Source of the DNA: Pseudotabrizicola sp.
GTDB lineage: Bacteria > Pseudomonadota > Alphaproteobacteria > Rhodobacterales > Rhodobacteraceae
DNA length: 64,000 bases
Reading direction: 5' to 3'
NCBI RefSeq assembly: GCF_030684215.1
Contig: NZ_JAUXOV010000073.1
Span: forward strand, 30,396 to 94,395
Of this stretch, positions 34,059 to 43,892 are shown one piece after another (positions within the stretch are counted from its first letter, which is position 1; each line of letters begins with the position of its first letter). The notes under the pieces were generated by a model. The model was not told the origin of the DNA. It worked only from the letters and a program-made list of their open reading frames with translations, and made no database searches. The translations under genes were made by a program, and so were the position numbers.

Positions 34059-36218
34059 ATGACCGCTCCCAGCACGAACGCTCCAACGCAAGAAATTGCG
34101 TCTGGCGTCGATAACGAGATATTTTCGGCCAATCAGCGAAAGCCAATAGGCTCGCTTGGCCTGTTCATTGCGGCCCTGTGTGTGGCCTATACTGCGTTTC
34201 ATATCGGGGTAATGAACCTTTACCCCCTGGAGACATGGACGTACCGTCTGTTGCATGTGGGTGGCGGTTTGGTGATCGGGTTCTTGCTGTTTTCCTCGCT
34301 GACCTTTGCGGATGAGGAGGCCAGCCCGCGCGCAGGCCGGATGCTGATGCTGGCCCCTGCGGCGGTTCTGGTGGGAATTGCGGTTTTGCAGGTCGCGCTG
34401 TTCTGGGTCACCGGCTCTGGCATTGATCAGGCTGCGCAGGCGACGGCCGCCCGTTGGACCTTTGGCGCACCGCTGATCATCGGCACGGTCTGGGCCATGC
34501 TTGTCGCGTGGTTCGTGCCCGATCCACGGCGGGGACGGCTGGATGCGGCTGACATCATTCTGGCTTTTGCTGCCATTGCGGTCACGGCCTACATCATCTT
34601 CCACGCTCCGCTCTTGCGTTTGCGTGCGGGCACCGGCCTTGCAAAAGAGGCCGACATGTTCGCGGCCCTGATCGGGGTGATCCTTATTCTGGAGCTGACC
34701 CGGCGGATGGCCGGGCTGGCCCTCGTGATCATCGCGGGTATTTTTGTGATCTACAGCTTTGTCGGGCCATGGCTGCCGGGCATCCTGTATCATCGCGGCT
34801 ACAGCCTGACCCGGTTCTTTACCTACGTCTTCACCGATCAGGGCATCCTTGGGCCAACGACGGCGATTTCATCGACCTACATCATCCTGTTCGTGGCCTT
34901 TGCCGCGTTCTTGCAGGCAAGCCGTGTCGGCGAATACTTTGTGAACTTCGCCTTTGCCGCGGCGGGCGACCGCCGGGGTGGGCCCGCCAAAGTGGCGGTG
35001 TTCGGATCGGGCCTGATGGGCATGATCAACGGCACATCCGCAGGCAATGTGGTGGCCACGGGCTCGCTCACCATCCCATTGATGAAAAAGGTCGGCTACA
35101 AGCCGCAGACGGCGGCGGCGGTTGAGGCCGCGGCATCTTCCGGCGGGCAGATCTTGCCACCCATCATGGGCGCAGGCGCGTTCATCATGTCGGAAATCAC
35201 CGGCATCGCCTATTCCGATATCGTGGTGGCGGCAATTATTCCGGCGCTTTTGTACTTCGTCAGCGTCTATTTCAACGTCGATCTGATGGCCCAGAAGTTC
35301 AACATGAAGGGCCTGCCACGCGAAGAGTTGCCGCAATTTTCCAAGCTGGCAAAGCAGGTGTTCCTTTTTATCCCGATCCTGATCCTGATCGGCGCGCTGT
35401 TCATGGGCTATTCCGTGATCCGGGCGGGTACGCTGGCGATGGCAGCGGCGGCGGTGGTGTCATGGCTCACGCCCTATAAAATGGGGATCAAAGAGATCCT
35501 GTTTGCGCTGGAGATCTCAACCAAGATGACGCTGCAACTGGTCGCGGTCTGTGCGGCGGCGGGTATCATCGTGGGCGTGATCGCGTTGACCGGGCTTGGC
35601 ACGCGGTTTTCCAGTCTGCTGCTGGGGCTGGCCGAGAACAACCAGATGCTCGCGTTGTTCTTTGCGATGATCGTGTCGATCGTGCTGGGGATGGGCATGC
35701 CCACCACGGCAGCCTATGCGGTGGCAGCTTCGGTGATTGCACCGGGGCTGATCAGCATGGGGATCGACATGCTGACCGCGCACTTCTTCATCTTCTACTT
35801 TGCGGTAATGTCGGCGATCACGCCGCCAGTGGCGCTTGCGGCTTACGCCGGGGCGGCAATTGCCCGGTCTGACCCGATGAAGACCAGTGTGGAAAGCTTC
35901 AAGATGGGGATGGCGGCCTTTGTGGTGCCATTCATGTTCTTCTCGTCGCCCGAACTCTTGATGCAGGGCGAATGGCTGAACATCCTTCATGTGGTGGCCG
36001 GGGCGCTTCTGGGCGTGTTCCTGCTGTCGTCGGCGGTGCAGGCCTGGTACTTCGGACATCTCCACACGGCGTTGCGCATTTTGCTCGCCGCAGCGGCGGT
36101 GGCGATGATCGACTCTGGCTTCCTGAGCGATGCCATCGGGATCAGCACGGCGATTGCAGTCTGGGCGATCCAGAAAAAGCTGATAAAGCCCGGCAACGTG
36201 GCGCGCGGCGCAGACTGA
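34059..36218 (+). CDS. TRAP transporter fused permease (DctQ-DctM)
   Basis: 719-aa polytopic protein, GSGLMGMINGTSAGNVVATGSLTIPLMKK; follows the TAXI receptor. Confidence 0.92.
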   Translation: MTAPSTNAPTQEIASGVDNEIFSANQRKPIGSLGLFIAALCVAYTAFHIGVMNLYPLETWTYRLLHVGGGLVIGFLLFSSLTFADEEASPRAGRMLMLAPAAVLVGIAVLQVALFWVTGSGIDQAAQATAARWTFGAPLIIGTVWAMLVAWFVPDPRRGRLDAADIILAFAAIAVTAYIIFHAPLLRLRAGTGLAKEADMFAALIGVILILELTRRMAGLALVIIAGIFVIYSFVGPWLPGILYHRGYSLTRFFTYVFTDQGILGPTTAISSTYIILFVAFAAFLQASRVGEYFVNFAFAAAGDRRGGPAKVAVFGSGLMGMINGTSAGNVVATGSLTIPLMKKVGYKPQTAAAVEAAASSGGQILPPIMGAGAFIMSEITGIAYSDIVVAAIIPALLYFVSVYFNVDLMAQKFNMKGLPREELPQFSKLAKQVFLFIPILILIGALFMGYSVIRAGTLAMAAAAVVSWLTPYKMGIKEILFALEISTKMTLQLVAVCAAAGIIVGVIALTGLGTRFSSLLLGLAENNQMLALFFAMIVSIVLGMGMPTTAAYAVAASVIAPGLISMGIDMLTAHFFIFYFAVMSAITPPVALAAYAGAAIARSDPMKTSVESFKMGMAAFVVPFMFFSSPELLMQGEWLNILHVVAGALLGVFLLSSAVQAWYFGHLHTALRILLAAAAVAMIDSGFLSDAIGISTAIAVWAIQKKLIKPGNVARGAD

Positions 36219-36228
36219 GCACACCCAA

Positions 36229-36264
36229 AGCCCGCCCCGGTATCAAACCGGGGCGGGCCTTTTC
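36229..36264 (+). terminator. Rho-independent terminator after the TRAP permease
   Basis: cccgccccggtatcaaaccggggcggg followed by ccttttcc. Confidence 0.85.
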
Positions 36265-36293
36265 CAAAGGCGCGCGCGGGCTATCTGTTAGCC

Positions 36294-36836
36294 ATGCGCG
36301 CGTTTTTCATTCTGCTGATGCTGATCCTTGCCATCCCGTTGCGGGCAAACCCGCTTGATGCTGCGCGGGCACCGGGGGCGATTGTTCAGATGCGCCACGC
36401 AACCGCGCCGGGCACAGGCGATCCGGCCGATTTTCGGCTGAGCGATTGCACCACGCAGCGCAACCTGTCCGACGCCGGGCGCGCAGAGGCGCAGGCCATC
36501 GGCGCGCGGTTCCGGGCGGAAGGCATCACTTTCACCCACATCCTGACATCGGAATGGTGCCGCACGCACGAGACGGCGGAATTGCTGGGCCTTGGCCCGG
36601 TCACGCCCTTTACCCCGGCCAATTCCTTTTTCTCGACGCGTGCAGACGAGTCGCGCCAGACCGCCGAGGTGCTGGAGTGGCTGTCGGCCCAGCCCAAAGA
36701 GGCCCGTGTGCTGATCGTGACCCATCAGGTCAACATCACCGCCCTGACAGGTGTGGTGCCCCAGTCGGGCGAGGTGGTGATTGCGCGGCGCTCCGGGCAA
36801 CGAATGGTGCTGGTGGACCGACTGCCACCCCCCTGA
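36294..36836 (+). CDS. Histidine phosphatase family protein (exported)
   Basis: IVQMRHATAPG RHG-like motif, signal peptide, LIVTHQVNITALTG. Confidence 0.82.
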   Translation: MRAFFILLMLILAIPLRANPLDAARAPGAIVQMRHATAPGTGDPADFRLSDCTTQRNLSDAGRAEAQAIGARFRAEGITFTHILTSEWCRTHETAELLGLGPVTPFTPANSFFSTRADESRQTAEVLEWLSAQPKEARVLIVTHQVNITALTGVVPQSGEVVIARRSGQRMVLVDRLPPP

Positions 36837-36856
36837 AAGCGGCCCCCGCCAAAACC

Positions 36857-36880
36857 AAAACGGCCCCCGAAGGGGCCGCT
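36857..36880 (-). terminator. typA terminator (minus strand)
   Basis: Minus strand: cggccccttcgggggccgttttggtttt. Confidence 0.75.
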
Positions 36881-36884
36881 TGTC

Positions 36885-38702
36885 TCAGGCGCTGCGGCTG
36901 TGGCGCTTGCGCTCATGCGGGTCCAGATAGCGTTTGCGCATCCGCACCGATTTCGGCGTCACCTCAACCAGTTCGTCATCGTCGATATATGCGATGCACT
37001 GTTCCAGCGACAGCTTGACCGGCGTGGTCAGGCGCACGGCTTCATCCGTGCCGCTTGCGCGCACGTTGGTCAGCTGTTTGCCCTTCAGCGGGTTCACTTC
37101 CAGATCGTTGTCGCGGCTATGCTCACCAATGATCATGCCGGTGTAGACAGGTTCCTGAACACCGATAAAGAAGTGACCACGGTCTTCCAGCTTCCACATC
37201 GCGTAAGCCACCGAGATGCCCGCTTCCATCGAGATCAGCACGCCCTGACGACGCCCTTCAATCGGGCCCTTGTGGGGGGCCCAGCCGTGGAACACACGGT
37301 TCAGAACCCCGGTGCCGCGGGTGTCGGTCATGAACTGGCCATGATAGCCGATCAGACCGCGCGACGGCACATGGGCAATGATCCGGGTCTTGCCAACACC
37401 TGCCGGTTTCATCTCGACCAGATCGCCCTTGCGGGGGCCGGTCAGCTTTTCGATGACAGCGCCGGTGTATTCGTCATCGACGTCGATGGTGACTTCTTCA
37501 ATCGGCTCGGATTTGACGCCGTCAACCTCTTGGAACAGCACGCGCGGACGCGAGATCGAAAGCTCAAAACCTTCGCGGCGCATGTTTTCAATCAACACGC
37601 CCATCTGCAATTCGCCCCGGCCCGCCACTTCAAAGGCGTCGCCGCCCGGCGTGTCGGTGACCTTGATCGCCACGTTGATCTCGGCTTCTTTCATCAGACG
37701 TTCGCGGATGATCCGCGACTGAACCTTTGAACCTTCTTTGCCAGCCAGCGGTGAATCGTTGATGCCAAAGGTGATCGAGATGGTCGGCGGGTCAATCGGC
37801 TGCGCGGGCAGGGCGGTATCAACCTCCAGCGCGCACAGTGTGTCGGCCACGGTGGCTTTGGTCATGCCCGCAAGGGTCACGATATCGCCGGCTTCGGCGG
37901 CGTCAATCGGGGTCATCACAAGGCCACGGTAGGCCAGAACCTTGGACACGCGGAACTGCTCCAGCCGCTCGCCATCACGGCTCAGCGCCTTGATGGTTTC
38001 GCCTGCGCGCAGCGTGCCCGCCTCTACCCGGCCGGTCAGAATACGACCGATGAACGGGTCAGCCGACAGCGTAGTGGCAAGCATCTGGAACGGCTCGGCC
38101 CGGCGCGCGATCTGCGCAGGCGCTGGCACATGCTTGAGCACCAGATCATAAAGGGCCGACAGATCCTTGCGCGGACCGTCAAGTTCGACATCGGCCCAGC
38201 CGGACCGGCCCGATGCGTAAAGCACTGGGAAATCAAGCTGATCGTCGTCGGCACCAAGGTTGGCGAACAGATCGAACACCTCATTCAGCGCGCGGTCGGG
38301 TTCGGCATCGGCCTTGTCGACCTTGTTCAGCACCACAATCGGACGCAGGCCAAGCGCAAGCGCCTTGGAGGTCACGAACTTGGTCTGCGGCATCGGGCCT
38401 TCGGCCGCGTCCACCAGCAGCACAACGCCATCGACCATCGACAGGATACGCTCCACCTCGCCACCGAAATCGGCGTGGCCGGGGGTGTCAACGATGTTGA
38501 TCCTGGCGCCCGCCCATTCCAGCGAGGTACATTTCGCAAGGATCGTGATCCCGCGCTCGCGTTCAATGTCGTTGCTGTCCATGGCGCGTTCTGCAACGGC
38601 CTGGTTGTCGCGGAAAGATCCCGACTGTTTCAGAAGCTCGTCAACGAGCGTGGTTTTGCCATGGTCGACGTGTGCGATGATGGCAATGTTGCGAAGCTCC
38701 AT
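36885..38702 (-). CDS. typA: Translational GTPase TypA/BipA
   Basis: [44 protein letters not shown]; full length. Confidence 0.97.
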   Translation of the reverse strand: MELRNIAIIAHVDHGKTTLVDELLKQSGSFRDNQAVAERAMDSNDIERERGITILAKCTSLEWAGARINIVDTPGHADFGGEVERILSMVDGVVLLVDAAEGPMPQTKFVTSKALALGLRPIVVLNKVDKADAEPDRALNEVFDLFANLGADDDQLDFPVLYASGRSGWADVELDGPRKDLSALYDLVLKHVPAPAQIARRAEPFQMLATTLSADPFIGRILTGRVEAGTLRAGETIKALSRDGERLEQFRVSKVLAYRGLVMTPIDAAEAGDIVTLAGMTKATVADTLCALEVDTALPAQPIDPPTISITFGINDSPLAGKEGSKVQSRIIRERLMKEAEINVAIKVTDTPGGDAFEVAGRGELQMGVLIENMRREGFELSISRPRVLFQEVDGVKSEPIEEVTIDVDDEYTGAVIEKLTGPRKGDLVEMKPAGVGKTRIIAHVPSRGLIGYHGQFMTDTRGTGVLNRVFHGWAPHKGPIEGRRQGVLISMEAGISVAYAMWKLEDRGHFFIGVQEPVYTGMIIGEHSRDNDLEVNPLKGKQLTNVRASGTDEAVRLTTPVKLSLEQCIAYIDDDELVEVTPKSVRMRKRYLDPHERKRHSRSA

Positions 38703-38792
38703 CGGGAGGGGTCACTTTCAATAGGGTCTAATGATTGTTGGGCAGCCCTTACAGGGTTTCACCCGGATTGGCCAGTGCCGATCACACGCAGA

Positions 38793-39395
38793 TCATGTGG
38801 CGATATATCGGTCACGGCGATGGTTGATGGCAATGATGATATTAAGCACCACTGCGCCCAGCAAAGACCATGCCACAATAGGGAGCGGGAACAAAAACAG
38901 CGCCACGCAAAAGATCACCGCATCGGCGCACAGTTGCACATAGCCTGCCCGAAACCCGGTCTTGTCCTGCACGATCAGCGCGACAACGCCAAGCCCGCCC
39001 AGTGATCCGTTGTGGCGAAAGATTACCAAAAGCCCCACCCCCGTCAGCGCACCAAAGGTGATTGCGGCCATCGGGGTCGACAGTTGGGCAAAGGATATCT
39101 GGTCAGGCAAAATAAGTGTCAGCCCAGACAGCGCCGTAACAGAGATCAGCGATTTTGCAGTGAATTGCGGGCCCAGACGCAGCCATGCCAGCATATAGAA
39201 CGGCAGGTTGATGATAAAGAACACCACCCCGAAGCTCCACCCCGACAGATATGAGATAATCACCGCGATACCGGCGGTTTGCCCGGTGATCAGCCCGGCA
39301 TGGGTCAGGAATTGCAGCGACAGGGCGCACAGAAAAACTCCCAGCGCAAAACCTTGGGCATCTTCGGTCAGGCTGTGTTTTTCAGGCTGGGTCAT
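38793..39395 (-). CDS. YitT family membrane protein
   Basis: Start taken at MTQPEKHSLTEDAQGF; GLITGQTAGIAVIISY, FGALTGVGLLVIFRHNGSLGG; the 511-aa ORF extension upstream looks noncoding. Confidence 0.8.
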   Translation of the reverse strand: MTQPEKHSLTEDAQGFALGVFLCALSLQFLTHAGLITGQTAGIAVIISYLSGWSFGVVFFIINLPFYMLAWLRLGPQFTAKSLISVTALSGLTLILPDQISFAQLSTPMAAITFGALTGVGLLVIFRHNGSLGGLGVVALIVQDKTGFRAGYVQLCADAVIFCVALFLFPLPIVAWSLLGAVVLNIIIAINHRRDRYIAT

Positions 39396-39518
39396 CGCTG
39401 CTTGGTAGGACAGCGATGCTGACCTGTCCAGCCCTTTTCCTGCCATACTGTAGCCGCGATGGTCTTGTTTTCTGTACGCGCAACGGCAGCTTGACCCAAA
39501 ATTCAAACGAGGCAGACC

Positions 39519-40349
39519 ATGCAGGCAAAACGTGTATTGGGGGTTGTTCCCCTCTCGGTTCCCGAGGAAGTGGCCGACCAGACGGCAGCTATGTCGGAAA
39601 AGATGGAACAAATGATCAAGCTGATGGACGAATCCGTTCATCTGCAGCGGGTGGCCTTGCTGGAAGACGGCCATATCCTGCGCTTTCATTCGGGCCTGGC
39701 GCGGATCGCGTTGTCCTTGCCCGACGCTCAGGATGATTATGTGCAGCGCGTCATCCTGCGCGCACGCCAGTTTTATGAGGCCCGCTTGCTGGCCGCCGTG
39801 CAGAGCATGGGGCTGATCAAGCCTGATGCGACGGTGTGCGATATCGGGGCCAATATTGGTAATGCGTCGGTGTTCTTTGGCAAGGTGCTGGGGGCAAAGC
39901 GTGTGCTGGCGTTTGAGCCGCAGCCACATTGCTACGCCACGCTGAACCGCAATCTGGAACTGAACGCGCTGACCGATGCGCAAGCCTATAACTGCATGGT
40001 CGGGGCGACTTCGGGCCGGGGTGATGTTGCCCGGTTCAACCCGCGCAATCTGGGGGCGACTCGCTTTGCCGCCGCAAAGAATGGCCCGGTGCCGATGGTG
40101 GCGTTGGATGATCTGATCGAGGCCGAAGAACTGCACGGCCTGACCTTCATCAAGATTGATGTCGAAGGCATGCATCTGGAAGTGCTGTCGGGTGCGAAAA
40201 AGGTGATCAAGGCATTTAAGCCCGCGATCTGGGCCGCTTTGTCCGAAGGCGGTGCGGATTATGCGGCAACGGCAAAGGTGATGCAGGGTCTTGGCTATAC
40301 GGCGACGCAGATCGGGCCGAACGACCACATCTTTACGCCCAAGAAATAA
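39519..40349 (+). CDS. FkbM family methyltransferase
   Basis: VCDIGANIGNASVFFGKVLGAKRVLAFEPQPHCYATLNRNLELNAL; FIKIDVEGMHLEVLSGA. Confidence 0.87.
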   Translation: MQAKRVLGVVPLSVPEEVADQTAAMSEKMEQMIKLMDESVHLQRVALLEDGHILRFHSGLARIALSLPDAQDDYVQRVILRARQFYEARLLAAVQSMGLIKPDATVCDIGANIGNASVFFGKVLGAKRVLAFEPQPHCYATLNRNLELNALTDAQAYNCMVGATSGRGDVARFNPRNLGATRFAAAKNGPVPMVALDDLIEAEELHGLTFIKIDVEGMHLEVLSGAKKVIKAFKPAIWAALSEGGADYAATAKVMQGLGYTATQIGPNDHIFTPKK

Positions 40350-40354
40350 ATAAA

Positions 40355-40390
40355 TCCGGGGGGCATTGTGATGCCCCCCGGAGTTCTTTT
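40355..40390. terminator. Terminator between convergent FkbM and icd genes
   Basis: tccggggggcat tgtg atgccccccgga gttctttt. Confidence 0.88.
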
Positions 40391-40407
40391 GGCCAAAGTG
40401 GCTGATC

Positions 40408-41622
40408 TTAGCCTTTGAGCGCTTTGTTCAGGTATTGATCCACCATTTCCAGATAACCCATCGTGGTCAGCCATTTCTGATCCGGACCGACCAGCAGCGC
40501 CAGATCCTTGGTCATGTGGCCGTCTTCGACCGCATCCACGGTCACCTTTTCCAAGGTTTGCGCAAAGCGCATCAGCTGATCATTGTTGTCCAGCTTGGCG
40601 CGATGCTTCAGACCACCGGTCCAGGCAAAGATCGACGCGACAGAGTTGGTGCTGGTCTGCTGACCCTTCTGGTGCTGGCGGTAGTGGCGGGTCACGGTGC
40701 CATGCGCCGCCTCTGCCTCAACCACCTGACCATCGGGCGTCATCAGAACGGAGGTCATCAGGCCAAGCGAGCCGAAGCCCTGCGCCACGGTATCGGACTG
40801 CACGTCGCCGTCATAGTTCTTGCACGCCCAGACATAGCCGCCAGACCATTTCATCGCGGATGCGACCATATCATCGATCAGGCGGTGTTCGTAATGGATG
40901 CCGGCGGCCTTGAACTTGTCTTCAAATTCCTCGGCATAGACCTTGGCAAACAAATCCTTGAACCGCCCGTCATAGGCTTTCAGAATCGTGTTCTTGGTCG
41001 ACAGATACACTGGCCAGCCTTTCAGAAGGCCATAGTTCATCGACGACCGGGCAAAGTCGATAATGGAGTCGTCAAGGTTATACATCGCCATGTAAACGCC
41101 CGAAGACGGGGCGGAATACACCTCTTTCTCGATCACAGTGCCGTCTTCGCCGACGAATTTCATCGACAGTTTGCCAGCCCCCGGAAAACGGAAGTCGGTC
41201 GCGCGGTATTGGTCGCCAAAGGCATGACGGCCCACAACGATCGGCTGGGTCCAGCCGGGCACAAGGCGCGGCACGTTTTTGCAAATGATCGGCTCGCGGA
41301 AGATCACGCCACCAAGGATGTTGCGGATGGTGCCGTTCGGCGAGCGCCACATTTGCTTGAGGCCGAATTCCTCGACCCGCTGCTCATCGGGGGTGATGGT
41401 CGCACATTTGACGCCCACACCGTATTTCTTGATCGCTTCGGCGGAATCAATCGTGATCTGGTCGTTGGTGCGATCACGCTCCTCGATCCCCAGATCGTAA
41501 TATTTCAGGTCAATGTCCAGATAGGGCAGGATCAGCTTTTGCTTGATGAAATCCCAGATGATCCGGGTCATCTCGTCGCCGTCGAGTTCGACAACGGGAT
41601 TTGCCACCTTGATTTTGGTCAT
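40408..41622 (-). CDS. icd: NADP-dependent isocitrate dehydrogenase
   Basis: [47 protein letters not shown]; full length. Confidence 0.97.
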   Translation of the reverse strand: MTKIKVANPVVELDGDEMTRIIWDFIKQKLILPYLDIDLKYYDLGIEERDRTNDQITIDSAEAIKKYGVGVKCATITPDEQRVEEFGLKQMWRSPNGTIRNILGGVIFREPIICKNVPRLVPGWTQPIVVGRHAFGDQYRATDFRFPGAGKLSMKFVGEDGTVIEKEVYSAPSSGVYMAMYNLDDSIIDFARSSMNYGLLKGWPVYLSTKNTILKAYDGRFKDLFAKVYAEEFEDKFKAAGIHYEHRLIDDMVASAMKWSGGYVWACKNYDGDVQSDTVAQGFGSLGLMTSVLMTPDGQVVEAEAAHGTVTRHYRQHQKGQQTSTNSVASIFAWTGGLKHRAKLDNNDQLMRFAQTLEKVTVDAVEDGHMTKDLALLVGPDQKWLTTMGYLEMVDQYLNKALKG

Positions 41623-41691
41623 AATCGGCCCTTTCGGTGTTGGATTCGGTTGCCGCGTCTATAGCGCAAGACGGGGTGTTTGGGAAGCCTT

Positions 41692-41707
41692 GTATGCAAT
41701 TGCATAC
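41692..41707. promoter_or_regulatory. Perfect 16-bp palindrome upstream of icd (putative operator)
   Basis: GTATGCAATTGCATAC is identical to its reverse complement; about 70-85 bp upstream of icd start. Confidence 0.55.
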
Positions 41708-41722
41708 CGAAAACTCTCACCA

Positions 41723-42310
41723 CTATGCAAAGAAGGGTGCCGACTTCGCCTTGACCCAATCCCACAGCCCTGGGGCGCCGCGTGCAATCTTTACCCCCAC
41801 GCGGGTTTCAAGCTGTTCTGCGGTCACGTTATAGGTTGTCCAGGTGCCGCCGCCCGACATCAGATTGGCCATCACAGGCTGCACCCGGTCAAGGCTTTTG
41901 GCGAAAATTGCATCGGGCGTTTGGGCGGCCTCGAACTCCTCCCACACCGCGCGAAGACTATCGCGCAGATCGGGGGGCAGCAGGCCGAAAATCCGGTCCG
42001 CAGCCTTTGCCTCTGCCGCCACGGTATCCACCGATCCATGCGCCAGACCATTTGCCGAATGGATCGGCACATCGCCCACGTCGATCTCCACCAGATCATG
42101 GATCAGCAACATGCGGATGACCCGGTTGATATCCACGCCCGGCCCGGCCTGATCGGCAAGCACCAACGCATAAAGCGCCAGATGCCAGGAATGCTCACCC
42201 GAATTTTCCGGGCGCGATCCGTCAACCAGCGTGGTGGCGCGCAAGACCGATTTAAGCCGGTCCGCTTCGTTCAGAAAGGCGAACTGCGCTGCCAGCCGGG
42301 TCGCATCCAC
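41723..42310 (-). CDS. HD domain-containing hydrolase (YfbR-like)
   Basis: ENSGEHSWHLALYALVLA and LLIHDLVEIDVGD metal-binding HD motifs; probable GTG start at 42310 (VDATRLAAQF). Confidence 0.85.
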   Translation of the reverse strand: MDATRLAAQFAFLNEADRLKSVLRATTLVDGSRPENSGEHSWHLALYALVLADQAGPGVDINRVIRMLLIHDLVEIDVGDVPIHSANGLAHGSVDTVAAEAKAADRIFGLLPPDLRDSLRAVWEEFEAAQTPDAIFAKSLDRVQPVMANLMSGGGTWTTYNVTAEQLETRVGVKIARGAPGLWDWVKAKSAPFFA

Positions 42311-42311
42311 G

Positions 42312-42581
42312 CTAGTGCCCGCCTTTTTCGGCCTCACGCGGGGCTTCGGGCAGCTTTTGGCCTGCGCGTTTGGCGGCCAATGCCTTTTCCAGAAACTCGC
42401 GCCCACGCTTTTCGGCCAAGCGAATGCGGATCGAGGTCATGAACACCTCTTGCAAGGTGGGCGAAGATGCGCCCACCACTTTGGCCACTTTTTCGTAGAA
42501 ATACGGGTCATCCAGGGCAATGCCGCCATCCAGCACGTCACGCGCAAGGCTGTCTGCCAGTTCCTGAATGAAATCGCTCAC
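42312..42581 (-). CDS. Conserved small hypothetical protein (89 aa)
   Basis: Compact, overlapping neighbours by a few nt in an apparent operon; no recognised domain. Confidence 0.7.
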   Translation of the reverse strand: MSDFIQELADSLARDVLDGGIALDDPYFYEKVAKVVGASSPTLQEVFMTSIRIRLAEKRGREFLEKALAAKRAGQKLPEAPREAEKGGH

Positions 42582-43237
42582 CGCGACACCTCGCCCAGAC
42601 GGCGGCGGACGTAATCCGACACGGTGCCGATCATCGGCTTCATATGGGCCTCTTCATCCTTGAAGAAGTGGTCTGCGCCCTCAACCTCGGTATGAGTGAT
42701 GGTGATGCCCTTTTGCTCGTGCAACTTGCCTACCAGCGTTTTGGTGTCCTTTGGCGGGGCCACTTTGTCAGCCGTTCCGTTGATCACAAGGCCAGACGAA
42801 GGGCAGGGCGCAAGGAAGGAAAAATCATACAGGTTGGCAGGCGGGGCCACCGAGATAAAGCCGGTGATCTCGGGGCGCCTCATCAACAGTTGCATCCCGA
42901 TCCACGCGCCGAACGAAAATCCGGCAACCCAGCAATGCTTGGCGTTCTGGTTCATCGATTGCAGGTAATCCAGCGCCGATGCCGCATCCGACAACTCACC
43001 AATGCCCTGATCGTATTCACCCTGACTACGCCCGACACCGCGGAAGTTGAACCGCAACACCGTAAAGCCAAGATTGTAAAAGGCGTAGTGCAGGCTATAC
43101 ACCACCTTGTTGTTCATCGTCCCACCATAGGCCGGATGCGGATGCAAAACGATGGCAATAGGGGCGTCCCGATCCTTTTGCGGGTGGTAACGGCCTTCAA
43201 GTCGGCCTTCCGGGCCTGCGAAGATCACTTCGGGCAT
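42578..43237 (-). CDS. Alpha/beta hydrolase
   Basis: Start MPEVIFAGPEGRLEGRY; HPHPAYGGTMNNKV, FNFRGVGRSQG, AGFSFGAWIG nucleophile elbow. Confidence 0.88.
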   Translation of the reverse strand: MPEVIFAGPEGRLEGRYHPQKDRDAPIAIVLHPHPAYGGTMNNKVVYSLHYAFYNLGFTVLRFNFRGVGRSQGEYDQGIGELSDAASALDYLQSMNQNAKHCWVAGFSFGAWIGMQLLMRRPEITGFISVAPPANLYDFSFLAPCPSSGLVINGTADKVAPPKDTKTLVGKLHEQKGITITHTEVEGADHFFKDEEAHMKPMIGTVSDYVRRRLGEVSR

Positions 43238-43292
43238 ATGTTTCCTGCCTGTCTTTCCAGCGAGCGATTTCTTGACGATAACGCTCGGCATA

Positions 43293-43309
43293 TCTAGAAC
43301 CGTTCTAAA
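43293..43309. promoter_or_regulatory. Irr/ICE-like box upstream of iscR-suf
   Basis: TC-TAGAA-CCG-TTCTA-AA; fits the TTAGAA-N3-TTCTAA type Irr motif as recalled. Confidence 0.65.
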
Positions 43310-43424
43310 GCATCGCGTGTCAACATGTGACAGGGCTAGCCTAAAGGTCAAATTCAGGTAATGGCCCCGTTGTTCCGCGTCAATCCATTTGCAGGCGGTA
43401 TTTCCGCCAATCAGGGGTCTGAAC

Positions 43425-43892
43425 ATGAAACTATCGACCAAAGGGCGTTATGCGATGGTCGCTCTGGCCGATCTGGCACTGATGGAGGCCAAGGTCGATG
43501 AGTTGGTTTCGCTGGCCGCCATCGCCAAGCGGCAGGACATTTCCTTGCCCTATCTGGAGCAATTGTTCGTCAAACTGCGCCGCGCAGGTCTGGTCGAGGC
43601 GGTGCGCGGGCCGGGGGGCGGATATAAACTTGCGCGCAGCCCGTCAGATATCCGCGTGTCTGAGGTAATGGAGGCGGTCGAGGAAACCGTGGACGCACTG
43701 CACACTGGGGCAGGGGCATCGGGCGGTGTTTCTGGGACCCGCGCCCAAAGCCTGACCAATCGGCTGTGGGAAGGGCTTAGCGCCAGCGTCTATGTGTTTT
43801 TGCACCAGACCCGGCTGTCGGATGTGATCCGCAATGAAATGCAGCCCTGTCCGGCTGTGCCTGCGCTGTTTCGCGTGGTGGATGAAGAATGA
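43425..43892 (+). CDS. iscR: Rrf2 family regulator IscR
   Basis: MKLSTKGRYAMVALADLAL...DISLPYLEQLFVKLRRAGLV; heads the suf cluster; lacks the usual three Cys. Confidence 0.9.
   Translation: MKLSTKGRYAMVALADLALMEAKVDELVSLAAIAKRQDISLPYLEQLFVKLRRAGLVEAVRGPGGGYKLARSPSDIRVSEVMEAVEETVDALHTGAGASGGVSGTRAQSLTNRLWEGLSASVYVFLHQTRLSDVIRNEMQPCPAVPALFRVVDEE

Noticed and set aside
32703-34793. 696-aa minus-strand ORF antisense to TAXI and TRAP permease genes
   Set aside because: Overlaps two well-supported genes on the other strand; composition (Arg/His/Gln rich) is typical of spurious antisense ORFs in high-GC DNA.
39396-40328. N-terminal extension of the 511-aa minus-strand ORF upstream of YitT
   Set aside because: Antisense to the FkbM methyltransferase; YitT homology begins near MTQPEKHSL.
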